DNA of 64,000 nucleotides from Nostoc sp. TCL240-02 (GTDB lineage: Bacteria > Cyanobacteriota > Cyanobacteriia > Cyanobacteriales > Nostocaceae). The notes under the pieces were generated by a model that saw nothing but the letters and a program-made list of their open reading frames with translations, made no database searches and was not told the origin of the DNA. The translations under genes were made by a program, and so were the position numbers. Below are positions 52,761-60,932 of this stretch, piece by piece. The stretch's first letter is position 1. Each line of letters starts with the position of its first letter. The stretch is from NCBI RefSeq assembly GCF_013343235.1, contig NZ_CP040094.1:566501-630500 (forward strand). The letters are read 5' to 3'.

Positions 52761-54044
52761 GTGAGCCTACAAACTCTCGTTGACCAAGCCACCATCCCCC
52801 CAGATTCAGGGTCTGTAGCATCTAGTCCCTTTGATGCAGATAGCTTTAATGAAGCTGTCATGTCTACCTACGGTCGGTTTCCCTTAGCCTTAGAACGGGG
52901 TGCTGGATGCCGGGTTTGGGATACACAGGGACGAGAATATCTGGACTTTGTAGCGGGAATTGCCACTTGTACTTTGGGACACGCCCACCCAGTTATGGTA
53001 GAAGCGGTAACACGCCAAATCCAAAAGCTGCATCACGTCTCTAATTTGTACTATATTCCCGAACAAGGTGAATTGGCAAAATGGCTTGTTGAACATTCTT
53101 GTGCCGATCGCGTATTTTTCTGCAACTCTGGGGCTGAAGCCAACGAAGCCGCTATTAAGCTGGCGCGGAAATATGCTCACACAGTATTAGAAATTGAAAA
53201 ACCAATTATTCTAACCGCCAATGCGAGTTTCCACGGCCGGACTTTGGCGACTATTACCGCTACAGGACAACCGAAGTATCAAAAGTATTTTGATCCTTTG
53301 GTTCCTGGATTCCACTACGTAAATTACAACGATATTAACGCTGTGGAAGTGGCGATTAGCGAGTTAGATGAAGGCGATTATCGAGTAGCAGCAATTCTGA
53401 TTGAGCCATTGCAGGGAGAAGGCGGTGTGCGTCCAGGAGATGTTGCCTATTTCAAAAAGCTGCGGAAAATTTGCGATGAAACTGGCATTTTATTGATTTT
53501 TGATGAAGTGCAAGTTGGTATGGGACGCAGTGGCAAATTATGGGCTTACGAACATCTTGGCGTTGAACCGGATATCTTCACCAGTGCCAAAGGCTTAGGT
53601 GGCGGTATTCCCATTGGTGCAATGATGAGTAAGAAATTCTGCGATGTTTTTCAACCAGGGGAACACGCCAGCACCTTTGGCGGCAATCCTTTTGTGTGTG
53701 GTGTAGCACTCAGTGTTTGCCAGACATTGGAACGGGAAAATATTTTGCAGAATGTTCAAGACAGGGGCGAACAGTTGCGAACTGGATTAAAAGCGATCGC
53801 AGCTAAATATCCTCAGTACATTGGCGAAGTTCGGGGTTGGGGTTTAATCAACGGTTTGGAGTTGCGAGCCGATATTCAACTAACCGCAGCCGATGTCGTC
53901 AATGCTGCCATCAACGAAGGTGTATTGCTTGTACCAGCCGGGCCAAAAGTAGTTCGATTTGTACCACCGTTAATTGTCACAGAAGCAGAAGTAAATACTG
54001 CCTTGCAAGCTGTGGAAAATGCGATGTCTAACGACAAGCCGTAG
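52761..54044 (+). CDS. argD: Acetylornithine aminotransferase
   Basis: 427 residues from a GTG at 52761 with AGGAGGAG 7-14 nt upstream. Class III PLP aminotransferase motifs: GAGCRVWDTQGREYLDFVAGIA, FCNSGAEANEAAIKLAR, EPLQGEGGVRP, LLIFDEVQVGMGRSG and the PLP lysine in FTSAKGLGGGIPIGAM. It transfers an amino group from glutamate to N-acetylglutamate semialdehyde, making N-acetylornithine in arginine synthesis. The N-terminal 30 residues are a variable extension. Arginine is also the precursor of cyanophycin. Confidence 0.93.
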   Translation: MSLQTLVDQATIPPDSGSVASSPFDADSFNEAVMSTYGRFPLALERGAGCRVWDTQGREYLDFVAGIATCTLGHAHPVMVEAVTRQIQKLHHVSNLYYIPEQGELAKWLVEHSCADRVFFCNSGAEANEAAIKLARKYAHTVLEIEKPIILTANASFHGRTLATITATGQPKYQKYFDPLVPGFHYVNYNDINAVEVAISELDEGDYRVAAILIEPLQGEGGVRPGDVAYFKKLRKICDETGILLIFDEVQVGMGRSGKLWAYEHLGVEPDIFTSAKGLGGGIPIGAMMSKKFCDVFQPGEHASTFGGNPFVCGVALSVCQTLERENILQNVQDRGEQLRTGLKAIAAKYPQYIGEVRGWGLINGLELRADIQLTAADVVNAAINEGVLLVPAGPKVVRFVPPLIVTEAEVNTALQAVENAMSNDKP

Positions 54045-54085
54045 GGCGGCTACGCAAATCTTACCAAATAGAATATTGTTTGTGT

Positions 54086-54114
54086 AGAGACGTTGTAATG
54101 CAACGTCTCTTTTC
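54086..54114. terminator. argD terminator (GTAGAGACG-type palindrome)
   Basis: AGAGACGTTG-taatg-CAACGTCTCT followed by TTTC, 42 bp after the argD stop. It lies between convergent genes and could also stop the DUF4129 transcript. It belongs to the GTAGAGACG repeat family. Confidence 0.75.
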
Positions 54115-54721
54115 ATTCTGGAGAAATTTCCCGATAAGCTTGCCGACACTGTTCATAATTGTCTGGCAAAATCTCGGCATTACCAAAACATAATTGTTCG
54201 TGAGTAGTAATTAAAGTTTCGTAAGGCTGTATGGGAGTCACAGCCGATCGCAGCAATTGCAGATATTCTCCATCTGTACGGCTGAGTTTGTGGGGTGCGA
54301 TCGCTTTTTGATGCAACTGCTGCAACATTGCTAAATAAATACAACGGCAAGCCTCACGGTAGTTACCTTGACGATAAAATTCTTGCGATCGCTCCAACAA
54401 AAGCGCTATGGATGACTCACTAGAGCGAGTTTTTGCACGAAAATTAGTCAGATTGCCACTTCTATTCAGCCAAGAATATACATAAGGGCTGAATTCCCGC
54501 CATAATTGCCAACCCACCCAAACTACAAATAAGCCAATTACCAGCCAAAACAGAAATTTTAGCAATTCACCAAGCCAAGGGCTGATTGACCATCCATTAG
54601 GCAATTCGGGTAAAGTTTTCTCAAAGCGGTAAAACTGGTATTCCCACCATTCTCCCGCTTGTTGTTGAAATTGGGAAAGCTGCCAACTCCAGCTAGTTTT
54701 TTCAAAAGTATCTGTAGGCAT
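54113..54721 (-). CDS. DUF4129-domain membrane protein
   Basis: 202 residues from the ATG at 54721 (MPTDTFEKTSWSWQLSQFQQQAGEWWEYQFYRFEKTLP). The frame extends to 54904, but those 61 codons are translated interspersed repeat (SPCPPAPPAPSSP and similar), so the inner start is preferred. One transmembrane helix (LLKFLFWLVIGLFVVWVGWQL) is followed by a DUF4129 domain (SSIALLLERSQEFYRQGNYREACRCIYLAMLQQLHQ ... LSRTDGEYLQLL). Such domains often accompany transglutaminase-like proteins. No partner is seen here. Confidence 0.78.
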   Translation of the reverse strand: MPTDTFEKTSWSWQLSQFQQQAGEWWEYQFYRFEKTLPELPNGWSISPWLGELLKFLFWLVIGLFVVWVGWQLWREFSPYVYSWLNRSGNLTNFRAKTRSSESSIALLLERSQEFYRQGNYREACRCIYLAMLQQLHQKAIAPHKLSRTDGEYLQLLRSAVTPIQPYETLITTHEQLCFGNAEILPDNYEQCRQAYREISPE

Positions 54722-54938
54722 AGGGGGAAGGGGGAGTGGAGAGCAGGGGGCAGGGGAGCAGGGGAAGTGCGGGGATGAGGGAGCAGGGGGAGCAGGGGGA
54801 CAGGGGGACAAGGGGGAATTATTGAATAAGTCTCTCCCTTGTCTCTTCTTCATGCTCAATGCCCACTTGCCCTGAGCGGAGCCGAAGGGATGCCCAATGC
54901 CCACTTGCCCTGAGCGAAGCCGATGGGATGCCCAATGA
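54722..54938. repeat. Compound interspersed repeat
   Basis: G-rich units (GGGGGCAGGGGAGCAGGGGA), then GGAATTATTGAATAAGTCTC, CCCTTGTCTCTTCTTCATGC, two copies of GCCCACTTGCCCTGAGCG, and AATGACTAATGACTAATGAC. The central part is nearly identical to 47300-47420. Confidence 0.75.
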
Positions 54939-55439
54939 CTAATGACTAATGACTAATGACTCCTTTTTTATCATTATCCAGCCGATAACAACAAGTAGCG
55001 CACCGAATGCCAAAAATCCTAGATCCCAAGCTAACTCATTTGGGCCTGGTTTCACATGATGAACACCGAGAATTTGGTGGTCAATTAAACCTTCAACCAA
55101 GTCGAACAACCCACTACCAATCAGTATTGATCCAATAAAGGTCTGTGATGACCAAGGAACATCATCACGCCGTCCAGCACGCCATAGTAACACAAGTCCA
55201 GTCGCGGTGAATACCCAATCTAAGGTATGAAAGAACCCATCCCATACCATGTTCAAATCTATATTCGCTCTGTTTGTCAGAGGTCGAATGTTACTAAGCA
55301 TGTGATGCCACTGGAGGATCTGATGCAGTAAAATTCCATCAATAAACCCTCCTAGACCCACACCAAGAAAAATCCCAGCAGTAATTAGTGGTGCGCGTCG
55401 GTTGATGGTTCCACTTTTTGCCTCCATTGTCAACCTCAT
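54939..55439 (-). CDS. DUF2243 membrane protein
   Basis: 166 residues; the start may be Met5 (MEAKSGTINRRAPLI). Four hydrophobic helices, with the conserved FLGVGLGGFIDGILLHQILQWHHMLS, MVWDGFFHTLDWVFT and LFDLVEGLIDHQILGVHHVKPG. The paired DG..LHQxxQWHH and EGxxDHQxxxxHH motifs define DUF2243 as I know it and suggest bound metal or heme, though this is inference. Function unknown. Confidence 0.85.
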   Translation of the reverse strand: MRLTMEAKSGTINRRAPLITAGIFLGVGLGGFIDGILLHQILQWHHMLSNIRPLTNRANIDLNMVWDGFFHTLDWVFTATGLVLLWRAGRRDDVPWSSQTFIGSILIGSGLFDLVEGLIDHQILGVHHVKPGPNELAWDLGFLAFGALLVVIGWIMIKKESLVISH

Positions 55440-55554
55440 AGATAGGCTTTTTCACCAAAATACAACTCTTTTGGCAAAAATATCTTCTATCTTGAGGCAA
55501 GTAGGATCGTTGAAGGAGGCAAGATGGCAATATTCTTCTCTTTTGAAAAATTAA

Positions 55555-55947
55555 TTAATCTTCAACTTTTATTTGCATACCAGCTTTCACTGGGTCGAAA
55601 TCTTGGGGAAAATGGGTGGTGCGATCGTAGTCTGCTTTTTCCAGCTTTGCTCCTTTGAGATCGGCTTGGCGGAGATTTGCTGACATCAACAATGCTCCCC
55701 TAAGATCGGCATCCCTCAGATTAGCTTGTTCGAGGTCGGCGAAACTCAGGTCGGTTCCCCTGAGATTAGCGCCACTTAGGTTAGCTTCACTCAAGTCAGC
55801 ATAACTAAGGTCAGATCCTTTCAAGTTAATGCCTTGCAAATCGGCATTACCAAGTTCTGCTTTACTAAAGTCCCGTTTTCCTGCTGCATAACTCTCCACA
55901 AGAGTAGCGGCAGTATTTATGGGCTGTTGAGAATTAACTTCAGGCAT
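55555..55947 (-). CDS. Pentapeptide-repeat protein
   Basis: 130 residues. About sixteen A(D/N)LxX units from residue 32 (NADLQGINLKGSDLSYADLS, EANLSGANLRGTDLSFADLE, QANLRDADLRGALLMSANLR, QADLKGAKLEKAD) form a right-handed quadrilateral beta-helix. There is no signal peptide. The C-terminus THFPQDFDPVKAGMQIKVED is a common cyanobacterial ending. The ligand is unknown; the family is expanded in cyanobacteria. Confidence 0.9.
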   Translation of the reverse strand: MPEVNSQQPINTAATLVESYAAGKRDFSKAELGNADLQGINLKGSDLSYADLSEANLSGANLRGTDLSFADLEQANLRDADLRGALLMSANLRQADLKGAKLEKADYDRTTHFPQDFDPVKAGMQIKVED

Positions 55948-56541
55948 ATAACAGCCTCACAGGTTGTCTGGTTATTACTGTTAATAAGGATTACATCACA
56001 AAAAACGTCTAACTAGACAATTGAGATAGCAAATTTTTTAAAGCTATCTTGCTTGAGGTGTGGTTCAACTGACTAGTTACTCAAAATTTTCTTCTTTCGA
56101 CTGTATTTTTTGTAAAAAGTATTTTATATTATGACCGTCCTATTACTTACTAAACCCACAAAAAGCCACCTTGCTAAAGCAATACTTTGTCTCTACTCCC
56201 TTTGCTCTGTATAGAAATAGCAGATTAGAGGCTCTGACTCTAGTGATACATTTAGCCAGAGCCTCAATGAATACATTTCCATACGGTGTGCGCGAACGAG
56301 CAAAGCCTCATCAAGCTAGATTTTTATTACTTGTGTAGACACCGTAGGCTAAGGGGAAGGGTGAAATGACTGTGGGAATGTAACTAATTACCCAGACTTG
56401 ATATCATACTAAGAATTTTCTGCTTACTGACTTGAAATTACTGCAAATCTACATGTAACATCCAGATGTGCTAAATATGGTCAAAGTAAAAATGACTATC
56501 AATTCAAGATAAAGGATGAAAATTTTCCCACTTCACCCTTT
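55948..56541. other. Spacer with a stem-loop
   Basis: About 590 bp. GAGGCTCTG at 56228 pairs with CAGAGCCTC at 56257, with further pairing (TCTAG..) inside. A GTAGACACCGTAGGCT repeat fragment is at 56335-56350. No ORF. The Rrf2 gene ends at its right edge. Confidence 0.5.
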
Positions 56542-56979
56542 CTAAATGTAATACATGAGTTCCTTCTGCTTTCTTAGCGATCTTCGTTCACAAAGGTCTT
56601 GGAGTGTATATTTTTCCAAAACGGAGTTAGCAGCCTGACGTGCTTCCTGCCAGACTTCTTGAATTAGCTCACCTTCTACCGTGTTGGGAGTCGGCTCAGA
56701 ATCAGATACAACAATATCTGACCCTTCCATACAGCTAAAAGCATCTAACACTGTAATCTTTCCAGGGTCTCGTGCCAAAACGTAGCCACCTTTGGCTCCG
56801 CGTATACTCTTAATTAAACCTCCGCGTCTTAATGTTGCTAGAAGTTGTTCCAAATAGCGATTTGGTATATCTTGTAAGACCGCTATTTCTCGAATTTGCA
56901 GCGCTTCACCCTTAGGGTAGCAGGTTGCTAACTCTAACAGGGCTAGAAGTGCGTATTCTGATTTGTTAGAGATTACCAC
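56542..56979 (-). CDS. Rrf2-family transcriptional regulator
   Basis: 145 residues. The Rrf2 winged helix is clear: SNKSEYALLALLELATCYP, LQIREIAVLQDIPNRYLEQLLATLRRGGLIKSIRGAKGGYVLARDPGKITVLDAF. The IscR/NsrR three-cysteine cluster is missing: only FSCMEG remains, so an Fe-S cluster like that of IscR is unlikely. VWQEARQAANSVLEKYTLQDLCERR forms the dimer helix. No adjacent target operon is obvious; autoregulation through the upstream spacer is possible. Confidence 0.9.
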   Translation of the reverse strand: MVISNKSEYALLALLELATCYPKGEALQIREIAVLQDIPNRYLEQLLATLRRGGLIKSIRGAKGGYVLARDPGKITVLDAFSCMEGSDIVVSDSEPTPNTVEGELIQEVWQEARQAANSVLEKYTLQDLCERRSLRKQKELMYYI

Positions 56980-57450
56980 AGGCGTAATATTTTAAACTCA
57001 CACTTAAATATACAAAGTCCTTGAGTTTGTTTCCCTAAGCTATTGTTAAGAAAAACTTTACAATCAACTAATTGTTGACCGGCTAACTTTACTTTAAAGA
57101 CCTTTTAGTATAGAAGCAATTACTTTTTGTTTTGAATTCCATAAATAAAAGTGATTGATTATTCTCCGGTCTTCCTCGATTGAAACCCAATGTTGTCAGA
57201 GCTTGTTAGCCTGAAATTGGGGGTATACGCATCCATTGGAAGGTAAGCTGTTAAGCTTTTAATTTGCACATTGAGACCGCAGGGCAGGGGGCAGGGGGCA
57301 TACTTCGACTGCGCTCAATACAAGGGGGGCAGGGGGCAGGGAGAGGGTTTCCAGCTTTTATTGAAAAATGGTGCAACTTGTAGGCGCGACAGCTTAAGAA
57401 CATTCAATAGTAAATCAATAAGAAATAAAAAGAAGCATTAGGGCAAGCGA
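56980..57450. other. Spacer with a G-rich repeat
   Basis: About 470 bp between two minus-strand genes. The first 200 bp should contain the Rrf2 promoter. The repeat described at 57280-57347 lies in the second half. No ORF. Confidence 0.45.
57280..57347. repeat. GGGGGCAGG repeat with a copy inside the GH65-PGM gene
   Basis: GGCAGGGGGCATACTTCGAC, then TGCGCTCAATACAAGGGGGG and CAGGGGGCAGG. The reverse complement of 61670-61725 is nearly the same over about 50 bp (differences such as AATAC/AGTAC and GGGGGC/GGAGGC). One copy is in a spacer and the other codes for a linker. Confidence 0.85.
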
Positions 57451-58800
57451 CTATATATGCAAGTCTCTCGAAAATGGCAGGATGACTGTAAAGGTAGTTC
57501 CTGCATCGATCGCACTTTCGACAATAATCTCGCCGCCATGTAAATCTACAGCCTGCTTGACGATGGACATCCCTAATCCCATTCCTGGGATGTTACCTGT
57601 ATTACTGGCGCGATGGAAGGGTTCAAATATGTGTTCAATGTCAGCAGGAGGAATGCCAATACCAGAGTCTTGAGTCTGGAATATAGCTCGCTCGTTGGCA
57701 GTTGTTATAGAAAACTTAACTGTACTACCAATGGGAGAGTATTTTAGACAATTCGAGAATAAATTACTCAAGATTTGTCGCACTAGTTTAACGTCTAGGT
57801 TAGCTGAGGTAAATTGGCACTCACTGCTAAAAACGATCACATGTTGGGAGCGATCGCTCTGTTCTAATTCTTCTAATAGATCGCGGCAAAATTCCACCAA
57901 ATTTAGGGGTGTTGGATTAAACTCTAACTTGCTTGTTTCATCCTGATTCAGCACCAATAAATCATTCAGCAACTGGGTTATATGCATAACAGATGTTTGA
58001 ATGCGATGTAGGTGAATCTGTTGGCGCTCATCACCCCATAGATGGCGATAATGTTCTAGTAGTTCCGCCGAAGAGTGGATGGTAGCCAAAGGGTTGCGAA
58101 ACTCGTGAGAGGCGATGGTGAGCAACCGGGATTTAAGTTCACTAAACTCTCTTTCTTTGGCTAGTGCTTGTCCCATCGCCTCTTCTGCCCATTGCAGCTT
58201 GGCTTGAGTGCGCTTGCTTTCGCTAATATCGCGCAATAGCCAACGCAAACCAACTAAGTTACCTTGCTGATTACGGATAGCAGCCACCTTCATCGCAGCA
58301 ATAATGGGTGTTTTGTTACGTGGCCGCAGATTTACTTCCCACTCTTGCGTTTTCCAGTCTGGAGTTTCGGCGCGATCGCTCAGATGAGTCAGTTTCAAAT
58401 GAAAAGCAATCAGTTCTTTCTCAAGCACAAAAATCCCTAAAGGTTTGCCCAACAGCAAATTCTTTGAGATATTCAATATATTCTGAACGGCAGAGTTAGC
58501 TTCCTGAATTACTCCTCTTGAATCAGTTACCAAATAGGCATCTGGTACTTCCTCAAACAGTTCTTGGTAGCGTTGACCTTGTGCTATTAAGGACTGTTGA
58601 GCGTTAAATAATTCTTCATTCTGTTGCTGTAAGTCTTCATTAACTATTTGCATTTCTTCCAAAGCTAGGTAGAGTTCCTTGAATACATCTGTGATGACTT
58701 CAATATCTTCCTGTGCTTTTTGCTGTTCACTTTGGCGTTGCAAAAGGGCGACGCGCTTACGCATAAGCTGTATCTGTAAGGCTAAATCGTCCAAGTTCAC
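57451..58800 (-). CDS. Cytosolic PAS-domain sensor histidine kinase
   Basis: 449 residues. An N-terminal coiled coil (about 1-75, rich in Q/E) is followed by a PAS domain (about 80-195: YQELFEEVPDAYLVTDSRGVIQEANSAVQNIL, with a PAC end LRWLLRDISESKRTQ). A second coiled coil and the kinase core follow: H-box TIASHEFRNPLATIH, N-box LSNLFSNCLKYSP, G1 QDSGIGIP, F-box FEPFHRAS and G2 GMGLGMSIVKQ. There is no membrane segment. The partner regulator is not adjacent. The signal sensed by the PAS domain cannot be predicted. Confidence 0.9.
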   Translation of the reverse strand: MNLDDLALQIQLMRKRVALLQRQSEQQKAQEDIEVITDVFKELYLALEEMQIVNEDLQQQNEELFNAQQSLIAQGQRYQELFEEVPDAYLVTDSRGVIQEANSAVQNILNISKNLLLGKPLGIFVLEKELIAFHLKLTHLSDRAETPDWKTQEWEVNLRPRNKTPIIAAMKVAAIRNQQGNLVGLRWLLRDISESKRTQAKLQWAEEAMGQALAKEREFSELKSRLLTIASHEFRNPLATIHSSAELLEHYRHLWGDERQQIHLHRIQTSVMHITQLLNDLLVLNQDETSKLEFNPTPLNLVEFCRDLLEELEQSDRSQHVIVFSSECQFTSANLDVKLVRQILSNLFSNCLKYSPIGSTVKFSITTANERAIFQTQDSGIGIPPADIEHIFEPFHRASNTGNIPGMGLGMSIVKQAVDLHGGEIIVESAIDAGTTFTVILPFSRDLHI

Positions 58801-59075
58801 GCTCTTACTCCTAATTTGGATCTTTAGAGTTGGGTTTTACTTTAGATTCTCTACTTGGACGATCTTAGCTTTTGCTGTTCAACAGTTATTAGACATATCC
58901 AAAAATGAAATCGAAAAACTCAACCCCCTAACCCTCTAGGAGGAAATTCAAAGTCTTTTTCCTTTTAGGAGAGGTTTTCCAGATACCGTGAAAAGTCAGA
59001 TCCATAACAATACTTTTCGGTTAAGGGGGAAAGGGGAAAGGGTTTGAATTTCCCTTTCCCCATTGCCCTTTAACC

Positions 59076-60770
59076 TACATTCCGCAGGTAAGAGAGGAGA
59101 TCAATGGTATTTTTGATGAATGACACCATCAGTATCAGAAATAAGAGTACAAGATATTGACCACTGTGGGATAGTGGCAGGGATTATTGATCAAATGTGT
59201 TTGGTAGAGCAAATCAACCAAATACTGGGAACACATCACCAAGAAATAGTCAGTTCAGGTCAAGCAGTCAAAGCAATGATTCTCAATGGCTTGGGTTTAG
59301 TAAGTGCGCCACTATACCTATTTGAGAAGTTCTTTGTAGGCAAAGCCACAGAGCATTTACTAGGGGAAGGTATAAGTCCAGAACACTTGAATGATGACCG
59401 CTTGGGCAGAGTCTTGGACAAACTGTATGAAGCGGGATTAACACAAGTATTTGTGACAGTAGCACTGGCAGCAGCCAAGAAGTTTGGGGTGGAAAAGGAC
59501 AGTTTACACTTGGATTCAAGTTCGTTTCATGTGCATGGAGAATATACCAACAACTCAACAGAAGGTTCAGGCAAGCCAAGAGAGATAACAATCACAAAAG
59601 GATACTCAAGAGATCATCGACCAGACCTGAAACAGTTTATTGTAGACCTGATGTGCAGTGGAGACGGGGATATTCCTCTATATCTAAATCTAAGAGTGGC
59701 AGATGGGAATGAAGCCGACTCAGCCGTGTTTGCTCAAATCTTGAAAGAATTTCGTCACCAATGGGAAATAGATGCTTTGTTTGTAGCGGATGCAGCACTC
59801 TACACCGAAGGCAATCTTAAACAAATGGATTCTTTGCGATGGCTATCACGAGTTCCAGCCACACTGACTACTGCCCAATTACTCTTGGAGAAAATGAGTC
59901 AGGAAGCTTTTGTGGATAGCATAGTCACAGGCTACCGAATAGCAGAGTGTTGCTGCGATTATGGTGGAGTCAAACAGCGTTGGCTAGTGGTGGAAAGTGA
60001 AGCTCGTGCCGCAGCAGATTTAAAGCAACTGGAAAAACGTCTGACTAAGCACCTCCAACAAGCACAATCTCAACTGCGACAGTTGTCACAACAAGAATTT
60101 GCTTGTGCCGCAGACGCGATACAGGCTTCAGGGCGTTTTGAGGCTCAGCAACGCTTTCATGAACTTGCTGAACTAGAAATTATCGAACACAAACGCCATG
60201 CCAAATCAGGCAGACCACGTAAAGATGCTCAACCACAACAGTGTTACTATCAAATTCGTGCGACTGTTGTACCTAACGAGCTAGCAATTGCCACTGAAAA
60301 ACAACGAGCCGGACGTTTTATTTTGGCTACCAATGTTCTTGATGCTCAACAATTGAGCAATGATGACTTACTCAAGCAGTACAAAGCCCAGCAATCTACT
60401 GAGCGTGGTTTTCGTTTTCTCAAAGACCCTTTATTTTTTACCAGCAGTGTTTTTCTCAACTCGAAAGAACGTGTTGCTGCTTTAGCAATGGTCATGGGTC
60501 TATGCTTGTTAGTTTACACTTTGGGACAACGGGCGTTACGCCAAGCTCTAGCTCAAGCAAAACAAACCATCAACAATCAATTGGGTAAACCAACTGCCTC
60601 TCCTACGATGCGGTGGGTGTTTCAATGTTTCATGTCGATTCATCTGGTAACGATCGCTGGCTTTCAACACATTACCAATCTTACTGACGAACGACGATGG
60701 ATTCTCCAATTTCTTGGTGCGCCTTGCCGAAAATATTATCTTCTCACCTGATATACCTGCGGAATGTGGG
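59076..60770 (+). mobile_element. IS1634-type insertion sequence, apparently intact
   Basis: The ends carry inverted repeats: ACATTCCGCAGGTA at 59077-59090 and TACCTGCGGAATGT at 60754-60767. The flanks share a direct repeat CTTTAACC (59068-59075 and 60771-60778), a likely target duplication of about 8 bp. A single complete transposase gene fills the element. The preserved flanks and open frame suggest a recent insertion. Confidence 0.88.
59120..60751 (+). CDS. IS1634-family transposase (DUF4277 N-terminus)
   Basis: 543 residues, full length. The N-terminal DUF4277-type region (VQDIDHCGIVAGIIDQMCLVEQINQILG ... VSSGQAVKAMILNGLGLVSAPLYLFEKFF) is followed by a DDE core: LHLDSSSFHVHGEY, GYSRDHRPDLKQFIVDLM, DALFVADAALYTEGNL and a late STERGFRFLKDPLFF with the catalytic Glu. 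It cuts and rejoins the element ends. The frame is uninterrupted and all three acidic positions appear present. Confidence 0.92.
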   Translation: MTPSVSEIRVQDIDHCGIVAGIIDQMCLVEQINQILGTHHQEIVSSGQAVKAMILNGLGLVSAPLYLFEKFFVGKATEHLLGEGISPEHLNDDRLGRVLDKLYEAGLTQVFVTVALAAAKKFGVEKDSLHLDSSSFHVHGEYTNNSTEGSGKPREITITKGYSRDHRPDLKQFIVDLMCSGDGDIPLYLNLRVADGNEADSAVFAQILKEFRHQWEIDALFVADAALYTEGNLKQMDSLRWLSRVPATLTTAQLLLEKMSQEAFVDSIVTGYRIAECCCDYGGVKQRWLVVESEARAAADLKQLEKRLTKHLQQAQSQLRQLSQQEFACAADAIQASGRFEAQQRFHELAELEIIEHKRHAKSGRPRKDAQPQQCYYQIRATVVPNELAIATEKQRAGRFILATNVLDAQQLSNDDLLKQYKAQQSTERGFRFLKDPLFFTSSVFLNSKERVAALAMVMGLCLLVYTLGQRALRQALAQAKQTINNQLGKPTASPTMRWVFQCFMSIHLVTIAGFQHITNLTDERRWILQFLGAPCRKYYLLT

Positions 60771-60932
60771 CTTTAACCTTTCCCCAGACCAAAAGAGAGA
60801 TTATTGGGTTTATCCGAAAAGTATTGAGATCCATAAAGCTTGTAGAGATGCAGCATTGCTACATCTCTACATTCTTTTAGTTATCAGTTTCATCGCTTGA
60901 GTTTAATTTTGATGCCATTAGTTTAATAAATT

